Of a stretch of DNA of 64,000 bases, positions 8,982-19,203 are shown in pieces. Source of the DNA: Paenibacillus segetis (GTDB taxonomy: Bacteria; Bacillota; Bacilli; Paenibacillales; Paenibacillaceae); the NCBI RefSeq assembly GCF_014639155.1, contig NZ_BMFT01000001.1, positions 248,001 through 312,000 on the forward strand, read 5' to 3'. The notes under the pieces are model-generated. The model did no database searches, was not told the origin of the DNA, and worked only from the letters and a program-made list of their open reading frames with translations. Position numbers and translations under genes: made by a program. How positions within the stretch are numbered: the first letter of the stretch is position 1; each line of letters opens with the position of its first letter.

Positions 8982-9959
8982 ATGACAGAACTTGCATCAT
9001 CCGATGCAATCACCGTGACACCCACAGTCGCACCTAGCCGAATGCGCATATTTCGCAGGAAATTAAAGAAATACAGGGCGTTGCTTCTTATGATGATTCC
9101 CGGACTAATTTACTTGATTGTAAATAATTACATTCCCATGTATGGAGTCATCTTGGCTTTTAAGGAACTGAACTATGTTGATGGAATATTTGGGAGTCCA
9201 TGGGCCGGTCTGTACAACTTCAAGTTTCTGTTCAACTCGCCGGACGCTTATCTGATTACACGAAATACAGTCTTATATAACGGAGCTTTCATTATCGTAA
9301 ATACATCTATAGCATTGCTCGTGGCACTATTGGTTAACGAGATCAAGGATAAAGTCGTCACTCGTTTTTACCAGAGTACGTTTCTGCTTCCCCATATTAT
9401 CTCCATGGTTGTTGTAGCTTACCTAGTATATAGCTTTCTGAATGCAGAAAGTGGATTTATCAATCGGACGCTTGCGAATTGGTTCGGCTTCGATTCGATC
9501 TCTTGGTACAATGAGGCGAATTATTGGCCATATATTTTGGTCATCGTGAATATGTGGAAAAGCGTAGGATACTTGGCTATTATCTATTTCGCAGCGATTA
9601 TTGGCATCGATAAGGAGTACTACGAGGCGGCAACCATAGATGGTGCCAGCAAGTGGAAGCAGATGACCCGTATTACACTTCCGCTTATTGCACCGATGAT
9701 TATCGTCATGACTCTGCTCTCGATCAGTACCATTATGCGTTCAGACTTCGGTTTATTCTATCAGGTGCCGATGAACTCTGGTCCACTGATGCCGACTACA
9801 AATACGATCGATACGTTTGTCTACCGTGCAATGATTGTACGTGGAGACATTGGAATGTCAACGGCCGCTGGTGTCTACCAATCCGTCGTGTGCTTCTTCC
9901 TGATCCTGGGGGCGAACTTCGCTGTCCGTCGAATCAGTAAGGACAATGCCTTATTCTAA
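8982..9959 (+). CDS. Sugar ABC transporter permease, LplB/YteP type
   Basis: About 325 residues with six expected membrane helices, beginning LLLMMIPGLIYLIVNNYIPM, which is typical of LplB-like permeases. The cytoplasmic EAA loop reads EYYEAATIDGASKWKQMTRI. Members work with a YtcP-type partner and a lipoprotein to import oligosaccharides, often uronate- or galactose-rich ones. ATG 8982 is preferred because AGAGAGG abuts the alternative ATG at 8973 but is 9 bases from this one. It is the first gene of a run permease-permease-binding protein-kinase-regulator-GH29-GH35, with 20 bases to the next gene. Confidence 0.9.
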   Translation: MTELASSDAITVTPTVAPSRMRIFRRKLKKYRALLLMMIPGLIYLIVNNYIPMYGVILAFKELNYVDGIFGSPWAGLYNFKFLFNSPDAYLITRNTVLYNGAFIIVNTSIALLVALLVNEIKDKVVTRFYQSTFLLPHIISMVVVAYLVYSFLNAESGFINRTLANWFGFDSISWYNEANYWPYILVIVNMWKSVGYLAIIYFAAIIGIDKEYYEAATIDGASKWKQMTRITLPLIAPMIIVMTLLSISTIMRSDFGLFYQVPMNSGPLMPTTNTIDTFVYRAMIVRGDIGMSTAAGVYQSVVCFFLILGANFAVRRISKDNALF

Positions 9960-9979
9960 CGAGAGGAGGCATCCCAACG

Positions 9980-10870
9980 ATGCCGATTGCAGCACGTATT
10001 CGTAAGCCTTTAATTCACTTGTTCTTCTTGCTGTTTAGCATTGCATCGCTGATGCCATTCGTTCTGGTATTCATGGTCTCCATTACAGATGAGAGCTCTA
10101 TTCTCAAGAATGGCTACAGTTTTTTTCCAAGTAAATTCAACTTTGCCTCTTATCAGTTTTTGTTTAATGATTTTGGGCAGATTGCGAGGTCATATGGCGT
10201 AACCATCCTCGTAACTCTGATAGGAACAGTTATTAGTTTATTTATTACAGCGCTCTTCGCCTATCCGTTGTCACGTAAGGACTTGCCACTGCGCCGTACG
10301 ATGTCGTTCATTCTGTTCTTTACGATGTTATTCAGCGGGGGGATGGTCCCTTGGTATATCACATATGTAACGATGTTAGGTCTAAAAAATTCATTGTTCG
10401 GCATGATTATTCCGAATCTATTGATGAGTGCGTTTAACGTTTTGCTAATGCGAAGTTTTTTTGCTAATACGATTCCAGAATCCATCGTCGAATCGGGAAC
10501 CATTGATGGAGCAAGCGAACTGACCATCTTTCTAAAACTTGTGGTGCCACTATCCGCACCCATTATGGCGACGATTGCGCTATTTAATCTACTAGCCTTT
10601 TGGAATGACTGGTATAACTGCATGCTGTTTATCGATAAACCTGAGTTGATTAATATCCAGTATCTCATGACGAAGACATTAAACAACGTACAGTTTCTAG
10701 TAATGAAAGCGGATACTTCCAGCCAGGCTGGTGAACTACTCGCTAAGATGCCAACCGAAGGGGTTCGTATGGCGCTGGCCATCATCGGTATTGCCCCACT
10801 CCTGATTGCTTATCCGTTCTTTCAAAAGTATTACATTAGCGGCATTACTAGCGGGGCAGTTAAAGGTTAA
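9980..10870 (+). CDS. Sugar ABC transporter permease, YtcP/LplC type
   Basis: A 296-residue permease and partner of the preceding gene. It opens with a basic stretch, then FFLLFSIASLMPFVLVFMVS, and has the EAA loop ESGTIDGASELTIFLKLVVP. The C-terminus GITSGAVKG is typical of this half of LplC/YtcP pairs. AGGAGG lies about 11 bases before the ATG. Six membrane segments are expected, giving a heterodimeric channel with the LplB-type subunit. No ATPase gene follows. Confidence 0.9.
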   Translation: MPIAARIRKPLIHLFFLLFSIASLMPFVLVFMVSITDESSILKNGYSFFPSKFNFASYQFLFNDFGQIARSYGVTILVTLIGTVISLFITALFAYPLSRKDLPLRRTMSFILFFTMLFSGGMVPWYITYVTMLGLKNSLFGMIIPNLLMSAFNVLLMRSFFANTIPESIVESGTIDGASELTIFLKLVVPLSAPIMATIALFNLLAFWNDWYNCMLFIDKPELINIQYLMTKTLNNVQFLVMKADTSSQAGELLAKMPTEGVRMALAIIGIAPLLIAYPFFQKYYISGITSGAVKG

Positions 10871-10923
10871 TCCTGCACTGCTGGAGTTTTAATAGAAATA
10901 AAGAGAAGAAGGGAATGGTCCAG

Positions 10924-12444
10924 TTGAAGAAAAAAATGTACACGTTGTTAGCTTTACTTATGGTAGCTGTGTTAGTGCTACCTGCATGTGGTTCAAGCAA
11001 AAGTAATGATTCAAACAAGACGGCCGGAGAGAACTCCTCTACATCGGCAAATCAAGAAGAGGGGGCAACGGATCTCAAGCCATACAAGCTTACACTTGTC
11101 TATCCTGGTGATGCACAGAAAGATCTAGCTCTTGTGCAGGAAGAGATGAGTAAGTATTTGACGGAAAAAATTAATGCCACGATCGAATTGAAGCCGATTG
11201 ATTGGGGATCTTGGACTGATAAGACCAATTTGATGAAAATTTCTGGGGAATCTTTTGATTTAATGTTTACTGCAGGATGGTTCGGTTATGGTCTTGATGT
11301 ATCCAAAGGACAATTTCTAGACCTAACGGATCTCTTAAAGAACCAAGGCAAAGATATCCCGACTGTCCTTGGTGATGACTTTATCAAAGGTTCTCAAATC
11401 AATGGCAAATCCTATGGCGTGCCAACAAAGAAGGAATTTGCCCAAGGCTTTGGTTTCGTGCTAAATAAGGCATTAGTCGATAAATATCACTTCAATACTG
11501 AAGGAGTAAAAACTCTAGAGGAAATGGAAGAGATGTTCAAGACAATCAAGGAAAACGAGCCGGATATCGTACCTGTTGTTAGTAATAAATTTGCAAATAC
11601 TTGGGGCGCTGCTAATTACGATAACTCCATAATTTCGCGTGACAGTAAAGAGCTCAAAGTTATTGATACATTAGAAGATCCAAAATTTGTTGATTTCCTT
11701 AAACGTATGAGACAATGGAACTTAAATGGTTGGTTTGATAAAGATGTTGTAACTTCGGATACAAGTGGTCAAGCGGATAATATGCTTAAATCAGGAAAAG
11801 CCTTTGCTTTGGCCCAATCGTTGAAGCCTGGTAAAGACAAAGAAATGTCTGTGACAATGGGAATTCCGTTAGTCCAAGTCGAGACAGCTTTACCTTACAC
11901 CACGACAGGCGAAGCCAACGGAGCTATGCTTGCTATCTCCCGTACTTCAAAGGATCCTGAAAGAGCCATGATGTTCTTGAATATGCTCTATACGGATGCC
12001 AAGCTGCTCAATATGCTAGATTGGGGAGTCGAGGGTAAGCACTACGTCAAGATATCTGACAATATGATTGATTATCCTGAAGGTGTAACGGCGGATACAC
12101 AAGGGTATGCAAGCCCAGGTGGATGGATGTTCGGTAATCAGTTTATCTCTTACCTGTGGGCTAACGAAGATCCTGACAAATGGGAACAATTTGAGAAGTT
12201 TAATGCTAGCGCTGAACGTTCTATTGCTCTTGGCTTTACCTTTGACGAGACTCCGGTTAAAGCAGAGTTGGCGGCCGTGGGTAACGTAGATAAAGAGTTC
12301 CAAATGGTTCTGAATGCTGGTGCCATCGATGATGTAGAAGGAACGATAGCTAAATACAAAGCTAAACGTGATGCTGCAGGTTTCCAGAAGATTCAGGAAG
12401 AACGGCAACGGCAGTTAGATGAATGGGCTAAAACGAGCAAATAA
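10924..12444 (+). CDS. Extracellular sugar-binding lipoprotein (LplA/YtcQ type)
   Basis: About 506 residues. A lipoprotein signal (KKK, hydrophobic TLLALLMVAVLVLPAC) has a lipobox ending at Cys22, followed by a Ser/Asn-rich linker. The mature part is a family-1 solute-binding fold typical of large oligosaccharide binders (KLTLVYPGDAQKDL near the start, FDLMFTAGW, then KSYGVPTKKEF). It captures an oligosaccharide outside the membrane for the two permeases. The TTG at 10924 is favoured, since AAGAAGGGA lies 9 bases upstream; the ATG at 10915 sits directly beside that site. The gene lies 53 bases after the permease. A weak hairpin follows before the kinase gene. Confidence 0.88.
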   Translation: MKKKMYTLLALLMVAVLVLPACGSSKSNDSNKTAGENSSTSANQEEGATDLKPYKLTLVYPGDAQKDLALVQEEMSKYLTEKINATIELKPIDWGSWTDKTNLMKISGESFDLMFTAGWFGYGLDVSKGQFLDLTDLLKNQGKDIPTVLGDDFIKGSQINGKSYGVPTKKEFAQGFGFVLNKALVDKYHFNTEGVKTLEEMEEMFKTIKENEPDIVPVVSNKFANTWGAANYDNSIISRDSKELKVIDTLEDPKFVDFLKRMRQWNLNGWFDKDVVTSDTSGQADNMLKSGKAFALAQSLKPGKDKEMSVTMGIPLVQVETALPYTTTGEANGAMLAISRTSKDPERAMMFLNMLYTDAKLLNMLDWGVEGKHYVKISDNMIDYPEGVTADTQGYASPGGWMFGNQFISYLWANEDPDKWEQFEKFNASAERSIALGFTFDETPVKAELAAVGNVDKEFQMVLNAGAIDDVEGTIAKYKAKRDAAGFQKIQEERQRQLDEWAKTSK

Positions 12445-12456
12445 TAGGGAGTATAT

Positions 12457-12488
12457 AGGAGTTGGAAGAGAGATCTCCAACTCCTTCT
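12457..12488 (+). terminator. Weak hairpin between binding protein and kinase genes
   Basis: A stem AGGAGTTGGA / TCCAACTCCT with an 8-base loop is followed by a C/T-rich stretch, not a clean T run. It may act as a partial terminator, lowering kinase expression relative to the transporter. Confidence 0.45.
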
Positions 12489-12563
12489 TCCTTTTCCTGC
12501 ATGTTGAGATATAATGACTTGTATACGTACACCAACATGAAGAAATAGGCAGGGAGAACTACA

Positions 12564-14309
12564 ATGAACCCTAAGGGATCTCTTCGTTTCAAGCTAACCA
12601 TCGGCTTTATCATGATCACTTTACCTCTAGTAATCCTACTGGTGTATAGCAATTTTACGGCCTCCAATTCGGTACGTGAGCAGGCTGCAGAATCTAACAC
12701 AAATATGATAACGCTTTATTCCAACCAAATCGAAACTACTCTTGGAATTGAAGCTAATTTTCTATATGACTTAACATCGCATGATGCAGATATTCTGTCA
12801 TTAAATAAAATGGTCTATAACTCTGCGGATTACACATTGACCAGAATGCGAATCTTGAATAGTCTAAGCCGATATAATCGGTTTGATAGTAGTGTCGATA
12901 TTCAATTTGCTTACTCAACCGCCAATCGGGATCTGATTCATACATCGATCAAATCCGATTCTTACGAGGAGACGACGGTCATTAAACGGTGTATTCAGGA
13001 TATGCTTGATATGGTGCAGCCGGAAAGCCCTTTATTTAGGGGGTGGAAGACGGTTAGATGCGGTGATATCTACGGCCTTACTCGCATTGTTGACTCACAG
13101 TATGGAGTGTACTTAGGTGCTTGGGTCCAGCTGGACCATTTAATGATTCCACTCGAGCTGATCCAGCTTGGAGGAGAGGGTTTCTCCGCCCTAGCAAACC
13201 CTGACGGAAGACTGATTGCCGGTAGCTTCGATATTGGCGGCTTTAATGATCCACCTCTAATTAATTCAGATGCAAGATACCAGAGACTTGAAGGGAAGAA
13301 TGGCACTTATGTTGCCGTTAGCAATCCCATCACCTCGACGGATGTCACGTTGATTGCCTTCATTCCTGAAGAAGGGATGCTAGATAATATTTATCGGTTC
13401 CGCGAGGTTATCGTATGGATTCCGCTATTTGCTTTTGTGTTGCTCTTAATGTATTTGATTTATCTCAACAGTATCATTCTCAGACCGATGAACGCTTTGC
13501 TCAAAGGAATGCGTACGCTCAAACGAGGCGATTGGGCCATCAGATTGAATAACTCACCTTCCAGGGAGTTTCATGCGGTTACAGAAACGTTCAATGATAT
13601 GGCACATCAAATTCAAGAGTTGAAAATTAATGTATATGAAGAACAAATTCGGACGCATAAAGCGGAGCTGAAGCATTTGCAATTGCAAATTAATCCGCAC
13701 TTTTTGTTAAACAGCATCAATGTGATCTATAATCTTGCCCAGCTCAAAAATTTTTCAGTGATTCAGGCCATGTGTCTAAATCTAGTGAAATATTTTCGGT
13801 TCACGACCAAAACGAGCCAGCCTTTCGTCAGGCTCTCCGAAGAAATGGAGCATATGGACAGCTACTTGTGCATTCAGCAACTCCGCTTTCCCGGTAGGAT
13901 TACCTTTCGGATTGCGATAGATGAGGATGCCAAGCTGGTTCCGATTCCTCCACTGATTGTGCAGCCTTTTATTGAGAATGCCATCAAGTACGGGTTTGAC
14001 TTTATGGAGGAACCTTTTCATATTGAGATTCAGGCCATGCTGGATGTTAATCCAAGCTTCTGCTGCATTCGAATTGCTGACAATGGCTGTGGATTCACGC
14101 AAGAAATGCTAGAATCCCTGCAAAGTGGTCGCTATTTCCAACGAACGGATGACCAACATCTGGGCATTTGGAACAGTTATCATCGTTTGCAACTCCTATA
14201 CGGGAATGCCGCTCGCCTGAATTTCGATAATTGTGTGGAATCCGGCGCTTTGATAGAGTTGAGGGTTCCGGTAGAGTTTGCCGGACAGTCAGATAAACCG
14301 ATGTATTAA
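12564..14309 (+). CDS. Sensor histidine kinase, YesM family
   Basis: A 581-residue membrane sensor. An N-terminal helix (LTIGFIMITLPLVILLVYSN) and a second near residue 290 (VIVWIPLFAFVLLLMYLIYL) flank an extracellular sensing domain. A HAMP linker follows (LRPMNALLKGMRTLKRGDWA), then the His_kinase motif QINPHFLLNSIN with phosphoacceptor His379. The ATP site shows an N-box VQPFIENAIKYGF and a G1 box DNGCGF. Such kinases sense a sugar, often through the binding protein, and phosphorylate the YesN partner encoded 82 bases downstream. Placement inside a transporter operon implies self-regulation. Confidence 0.9.
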   Translation: MNPKGSLRFKLTIGFIMITLPLVILLVYSNFTASNSVREQAAESNTNMITLYSNQIETTLGIEANFLYDLTSHDADILSLNKMVYNSADYTLTRMRILNSLSRYNRFDSSVDIQFAYSTANRDLIHTSIKSDSYEETTVIKRCIQDMLDMVQPESPLFRGWKTVRCGDIYGLTRIVDSQYGVYLGAWVQLDHLMIPLELIQLGGEGFSALANPDGRLIAGSFDIGGFNDPPLINSDARYQRLEGKNGTYVAVSNPITSTDVTLIAFIPEEGMLDNIYRFREVIVWIPLFAFVLLLMYLIYLNSIILRPMNALLKGMRTLKRGDWAIRLNNSPSREFHAVTETFNDMAHQIQELKINVYEEQIRTHKAELKHLQLQINPHFLLNSINVIYNLAQLKNFSVIQAMCLNLVKYFRFTTKTSQPFVRLSEEMEHMDSYLCIQQLRFPGRITFRIAIDEDAKLVPIPPLIVQPFIENAIKYGFDFMEEPFHIEIQAMLDVNPSFCCIRIADNGCGFTQEMLESLQSGRYFQRTDDQHLGIWNSYHRLQLLYGNAARLNFDNCVESGALIELRVPVEFAGQSDKPMY

Positions 14310-14391
14310 AACCATAAACGCTTTCTGCAATTGGAAACAGATAAAGTAAACGACCAGAGAATTATACAATTACAGCAGGAGGGTGAAAGAA

Positions 14392-15996
14392 TTGCAGATT
14401 TTGATTGTCGATGATGAGATGTACTCCGTCTTGGGGATTAAAGATGCAATTAATTGGGAGGAACTTGGGGTCTCTGCGGTCTACGATGCTTATAACATGA
14501 GGGAAGCGATCAAGATCTTTAAGGAACAAGAAATTCAGGTCATGATTAGCGACATCGAGATGCCAAAAGGCACAGGAATCGAATTGCTAGAATGGGTAAA
14601 TGAGTTCTCACCGCATACGGAGACGATTTTTCTGACTGCCCATGATGACTTTCGATTCATGCAGCGGGCTGTTCAGCTTAGTAGTTTTGACTACATGATG
14701 AAGCCGGTGGAGTACGAAGCCTTGGAGGAAGTCATCCGCAAGGCGATCCGCACAGTGGAGAAGAAGAACGCTGAGCTGGCTCAAAGTGAACAATATAAAC
14801 CATATTACGAGTTATGGAACAAGAAGAAGCCGCTGCTTAGCGAGCGTTTCTGGTATGATCTGCTCTCGGAACGGATCGTGGCCTCCGTGAACGACAATTG
14901 TAGTTTGCCGGCTGAATATGGCATTACCCTCCTGCCTAACGATAGATTGCTCCCCGTCATGGTGAGTGTGGAGAATTGGAAGCGAGAGCTCAATACGAGG
15001 GACGAAGAAGTGATGGAATATGCCATCCGTCAATCCTCCTCTGAATTATTGATTGGCAGCTATAGGGGAGAGGTTATTCAGTCCAAACAAGGGGTCACGA
15101 TGGCTATCCTGTACTTTTCACCTGAGGAGGAGTCTGTGCTGCTGAACAGTATTGGCCAGAAATGTACCGAGTATATTGATGCTTGCAGTCAATATTTGAA
15201 CTGCACGGTATCTTGTTATATTGGTGAGCCGGTTCAACTGCATGAGCTGACGGGAATGTACAAAAAGCTGTTGTCTATGGAATACAACAATCTCAGTGTA
15301 TCCAATCAGCTCAACTGGCTATGCAAGCGAAGTCCAGAGCCTGTCCCGGATCCCAGCCTACCTGATTTTACGATCTGGGCGCTGTTACTTGAGAACGGTA
15401 AGGAGGAAGAGCTGATTCAGCAGTTCCGGAACAGTCTTCAGGAGCTATCTTCCGAACGGCGTTTTGGAGCCAATGTTCTACAGGCCTATTACCAGGGATT
15501 CCTGCAAATGATTCACTATTTACTACAGAAAAAAGGTCTTTCTTCCCATCAGTTAATCCATGATGTCAGCAGTCCTCAAGTAAAAGCGCCTCCACGGACA
15601 TTGGAGCAGATGGAAACATGGGGAACTTGGTTAATCCATAGGGTGCATTGCTGTCTCTATCAGGAGGTGTCAGTTATTCCGCGGCTTCGTGCCTATATTA
15701 CTGATCATCTCAGTGATAACATCACCCGGGAAATGCTTGCCGAATATGTTCATCTGAACCCAGCCTACCTCTCACGTCTGTTTAAGAAAGAGGTGGGGAT
15801 GAGTATTACGGATTACTTACTTAACGAGAGGATGCAGATTGCCAAAGAGCTCATTGTCCACTCAACGATCCCGATTTCCGAGATCGCGCAAACGATAGGG
15901 TACAGCAATTTCTCCTATTTTTCTAAAATGTTCAAGAAGGTTTATCATGCAAATCCTCAGCAGTTTAGGAAGCTGTCAGGTTGCTCGGGGAGCTAG
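14392..15996 (+). CDS. Response regulator with AraC-type HTH, YesN family
   Basis: About 534 residues. The receiver domain opens with ILIVDDEMYS, with phosphoacceptor Asp54 in MISDIEMP, Thr82 and Lys104 in MMKPVEY. The middle region (about 130-420) is the variable linker of YesN proteins. The C-terminus is a two-helix-turn-helix AraC domain (LAEYVHLNPAYLSRLFKKEV, then IAQTIGYSNFSYFSKMFKKV). It should activate this operon when the adjacent kinase is stimulated. I chose TTG 14392 because AGGAGGG overlaps the GTG at 14383 but is 8 bases from the TTG. Confidence 0.9.
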   Translation: MQILIVDDEMYSVLGIKDAINWEELGVSAVYDAYNMREAIKIFKEQEIQVMISDIEMPKGTGIELLEWVNEFSPHTETIFLTAHDDFRFMQRAVQLSSFDYMMKPVEYEALEEVIRKAIRTVEKKNAELAQSEQYKPYYELWNKKKPLLSERFWYDLLSERIVASVNDNCSLPAEYGITLLPNDRLLPVMVSVENWKRELNTRDEEVMEYAIRQSSSELLIGSYRGEVIQSKQGVTMAILYFSPEEESVLLNSIGQKCTEYIDACSQYLNCTVSCYIGEPVQLHELTGMYKKLLSMEYNNLSVSNQLNWLCKRSPEPVPDPSLPDFTIWALLLENGKEEELIQQFRNSLQELSSERRFGANVLQAYYQGFLQMIHYLLQKKGLSSHQLIHDVSSPQVKAPPRTLEQMETWGTWLIHRVHCCLYQEVSVIPRLRAYITDHLSDNITREMLAEYVHLNPAYLSRLFKKEVGMSITDYLLNERMQIAKELIVHSTIPISEIAQTIGYSNFSYFSKMFKKVYHANPQQFRKLSGCSGS

Positions 15997-16049
15997 ATTA
16001 CCCTATCACTTACCATACAAATAAACAGATAGAAAGTGAGTGGTTTACA

Positions 16050-17297
16050 ATGAATAAATCTATTTTGGCTAAACCAACGGAACAACAATTACGATGGCAC
16101 GACATGGAACTCGGTATGTTTTGTCATTTTGGGATGAATACATTTTGTAATCAAGAGTGGGGGATCGGTAACGACTCACCGGAGATATTTAATCCAACTG
16201 AGCTCGATGCGCGGCAATGGGTACGTACCGCTAAACGGGCGGGATTTAAATATTTCATTCTGACGGCCAAACATCATGATGGATTCTGTCTGTGGCCAAC
16301 GAAAACGACGGATTATTCGGTGAAATCAAGTCCTTGGAAGAACGGCCAAGGTGATGTTGTGCGTGAGGTTGCCGACGCATGCCGCGAGGAAGGGATCGCC
16401 CTTGGATTATATCTGTCACCATGGGACAGACACGAACCATGTTATGCTGACAAGGAAGCTTACGATGACTTCTACGCCGAACAGCTGACAGAACTGCTTA
16501 CGCAATACGGACCGCTAATCGAGGTATGGTTCGATGGAGCTGGTTCCGAAGGACGCGAGTACGACTGGCCTCGTATTATGGGACTTGTTAAGCAACATCA
16601 ACCTGACGCAATGGTGTTCAACATGGGGCAGCCGACCATTCGCTGGGTAGGCAATGAAGATGGTGTAGCTCCTTATCCTTGCTGGAACACTTCTTCGGAG
16701 GCTCGTGCGAGCATGTTTACGAGCGATATGTTGACCTGGTTACCCGAGACATCGAACTGGGTACCGGCTGAATGTGACGTGCCGATTCGCACTCACCATT
16801 GGTTTTGGCATCCGAATGATGAGGACAGCTTGCGTTCGCTAGACAACCTGTTAGACATTTATTATCGTTCGGTGGGACATGGCACAGTGCTGCTATTGAA
16901 CATATCACCGGATGATCGTGGATTGTTCCCGGACATCGATGTGGAGCGGGTCATAGAGTTTGGGGATGAAATTTCTCGTCGCTTTGATCATCCGATCGCG
17001 CAAACTTCGGGCGATGGAACAGAATTGACTTTGTCTTTGCCCTACGAATTTCTTGTTGACCATGCCATCGTGATGGAGCAAATCTCCCAGGGTGAACGGG
17101 TTCACGAATACGTTCTGGAGGCAGCGCAGGACGGAGTTTGGATTGAGCTTGTACACGGTACGGCGATTGGACATAAGAAAATCGATGCTTTCCCTGCGAT
17201 ACGTACACAGCAATTACGACTCACTGTAACGAAGTACGTAGATCTGCCGCTTATCCGCTTCTTTGCGGTATATTGTACAGAGATTGATTCGAGATAA
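16050..17297 (+). CDS. GH29 alpha-L-fucosidase, cytoplasmic
   Basis: About 415 residues, with no signal peptide. The N-terminal motif WHDMELGMFCHFGMNTF and the segment FKYFILTAKHHDGFCLWPT are the conserved sugar-binding blocks of GH29 enzymes. EVWFDGAGSEG contains the expected nucleophile Asp162. It removes terminal alpha-L-fucose from imported oligosaccharides by a retaining mechanism. The length fits the catalytic barrel plus a short beta domain. The true start is ATG 16050; the frame is open further upstream but overlaps the YesN stop and has no ribosome site. It is 53 bases after yesN and 45 before the GH35 gene. Confidence 0.9.
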   Translation: MNKSILAKPTEQQLRWHDMELGMFCHFGMNTFCNQEWGIGNDSPEIFNPTELDARQWVRTAKRAGFKYFILTAKHHDGFCLWPTKTTDYSVKSSPWKNGQGDVVREVADACREEGIALGLYLSPWDRHEPCYADKEAYDDFYAEQLTELLTQYGPLIEVWFDGAGSEGREYDWPRIMGLVKQHQPDAMVFNMGQPTIRWVGNEDGVAPYPCWNTSSEARASMFTSDMLTWLPETSNWVPAECDVPIRTHHWFWHPNDEDSLRSLDNLLDIYYRSVGHGTVLLLNISPDDRGLFPDIDVERVIEFGDEISRRFDHPIAQTSGDGTELTLSLPYEFLVDHAIVMEQISQGERVHEYVLEAAQDGVWIELVHGTAIGHKKIDAFPAIRTQQLRLTVTKYVDLPLIRFFAVYCTEIDSR

Positions 17298-17342
17298 GAA
17301 GGGGTAGGCGGGCGAGATTTTATACGGGGAGGTAACTTCTAT

Positions 17343-19118
17343 ATGAACAAATTATCAATTCATGGGCCACAATTTATGTTAGGCGAACGTCCGATTCAGA
17401 TTATTTCTGGAGCTATTCATTATTTCCGCGTTGTGCCGGAGTATTGGGTTGACCGCCTGATGAAATTGAAGGCTTGTGGGTTTAATACAGTTGAAACTTA
17501 TGTACCATGGAATTTTCATGAACCAGATGAAGGAAGATTTGTATTTGAAGGTATGGCAGATTTAGAGCGGTTTATAAAGCTTGCAGGCGAGCTTGGTCTT
17601 TATGTTATTGTTCGGCCGAGTCCCTACATTTGCGCGGAATGGGAGTTCGGTGGACTCCCAGCCTGGTTGCTCGCTGATCCAGGAATGCGTCTTCGTTGCT
17701 ATCACTTGCCTTATTTAGCAAAGGTCGATGCCTACTACGATGAGTTAATTCCACGTCTGATACCACTGCTGTCGACGAATGGTGGACCTATCATTTGCAT
17801 GCAAGTTGAGAACGAATATGGTAGCTACGGTAATGATCAGGTATATTTGCAATATTTGCAGGAAGCATTAGTCAAGCGCGGTGTAGATGTACTGTTGTTT
17901 ACCTCAGATGGGCCAGCTGATTTTATGCTTCAAGGTGGGATGGTACCGGGAGTATGGGCATCTGCTAATTTTGGATCGCAACCTGACGAGGCTTTCAAGA
18001 TGATGCTCGAATATCAACCAGATCAGCCACTCATGTGCATGGAATATTGGAATGGCTGGTTTGATCATTGGGGCAAGGAGCATCACACCAGATCGGCAGA
18101 AGATGTGGCGAATGTATTAGATGAGATGATGTCTATTGGTGCATCGGTCAACTTCTACATGTTTCATGGAGGAACGAACTTTGGTTTCTATAATGGAGCT
18201 AACCATGGAACTAATCCTGAGGACAAATATGAGCCGACGATTACAAGCTATGATTATGATGTTCTTGTCAGTGAATGTGGAGATATCACGGAGAAATTTC
18301 ATGCTGTACGACAAGTGATTTCCAAATACGTGGAGCTGGGACCACTTGAACTGCCTGAACCGATTGCCAAGCGAAGTTATGGTGTCGTTCAAATGAAGGA
18401 ACAAGCCAAGCTATTGTCTTCCCTTGACTGTCTATCCTTACCAGTTCAGAGTACATGTCCCGAACCGATGGAGCGGCTTGGTCAAAATGCTGGATTTATC
18501 CTGTATTCGACGCGATTGACCGGACCTAGGTCGGAAAGTAGACTGCATCTTCAAGAGGTACGAGACCGTGCTATGATTTTTGTTGATGGTTTGTATAAAG
18601 GAACAATTGAACGTTGGAACCCGGATCATGAGATTACATTTGCCGTTCCTCCAGAAGGTGTTACGGTCAGCATCTTAGTGGAAAATATGGGGCGAGTAAA
18701 TTACGGTTCTTTAATAAAGGATCCGAAAGGAATAACAGAAGGTGTTCGATTTGGTCCACAGTATTTATATCATTGGACGATTCATTCGCTTCCATTAGAT
18801 GACTTATCTAACCTCTCATTCGAACCGAGTGTTCAAACACTACATAATGAACCGAGCTTCTACAGAGGTGAATTTATCGTGGATGAACCTGCAGATACTT
18901 TCTTGAATACAACAGGATGGACGAAAGGGGTAGCCTATATCAATGGCTTCAACCTGGGGCGTTACTGGGATATCGGGCCACAAGGAACGTTGTATATCCC
19001 TGGACCACTACTACGTAAGGGAAAGAATGAGCTGATTATGTTTGAATTACATGGTTGCGCAGCTCCTGAGATTATTTTGCAGGATTATCCTGTGCTGAAC
19101 AAATTGGATGATAAATAA
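17343..19118 (+). CDS. GH35 beta-galactosidase, cytoplasmic
   Basis: A 591-residue enzyme removing terminal beta-galactose. It begins with the family block ERPIQIISGAIHYFRVVPEY and carries the signature GPIICMQVENEYGSYG with acid/base Glu158. CMEYWNGWFDHWG holds nucleophile Glu234, and MFHGGTNFGFYNGA is another family block. C-terminal jelly-roll domains follow, ending with GVAYINGFNLGRYWDIGPQ. No export signal is present. GGGGAGGT lies upstream of the ATG. With the GH29 gene just before it, the operon is suited to fucosylated, galactose-bearing chains, for example the Fuc-Gal-Xyl branch of xyloglucan or host glycans; which of these is inference. A strong terminator ends the operon. Confidence 0.92.
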   Translation: MNKLSIHGPQFMLGERPIQIISGAIHYFRVVPEYWVDRLMKLKACGFNTVETYVPWNFHEPDEGRFVFEGMADLERFIKLAGELGLYVIVRPSPYICAEWEFGGLPAWLLADPGMRLRCYHLPYLAKVDAYYDELIPRLIPLLSTNGGPIICMQVENEYGSYGNDQVYLQYLQEALVKRGVDVLLFTSDGPADFMLQGGMVPGVWASANFGSQPDEAFKMMLEYQPDQPLMCMEYWNGWFDHWGKEHHTRSAEDVANVLDEMMSIGASVNFYMFHGGTNFGFYNGANHGTNPEDKYEPTITSYDYDVLVSECGDITEKFHAVRQVISKYVELGPLELPEPIAKRSYGVVQMKEQAKLLSSLDCLSLPVQSTCPEPMERLGQNAGFILYSTRLTGPRSESRLHLQEVRDRAMIFVDGLYKGTIERWNPDHEITFAVPPEGVTVSILVENMGRVNYGSLIKDPKGITEGVRFGPQYLYHWTIHSLPLDDLSNLSFEPSVQTLHNEPSFYRGEFIVDEPADTFLNTTGWTKGVAYINGFNLGRYWDIGPQGTLYIPGPLLRKGKNELIMFELHGCAAPEIILQDYPVLNKLDDK

Positions 19119-19130
19119 GTATACTGATTA

Positions 19131-19175
19131 AAAGCTCTCTACAAGCATTTTGATGCTTGTAGAGAGCTTTTTTTG
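19131..19175. terminator. Terminator, convergent, after GH35
   Basis: An 18-bp perfect stem starting AAAGCTCTCTACAAGCAT, with loop TTTG, is followed by a long T run. It can act on both strands, since the regulator gene converges from the right. Confidence 0.92.
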
Positions 19176-19203
19176 CTTGATCAATCAAAGAAAGGGCTTG
19201 TGG

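Noticed and set aside
13782-14102. Antisense frame in the YesM gene
   Set aside because: It is a shadow of the kinase ATPase domain with no features of its own.
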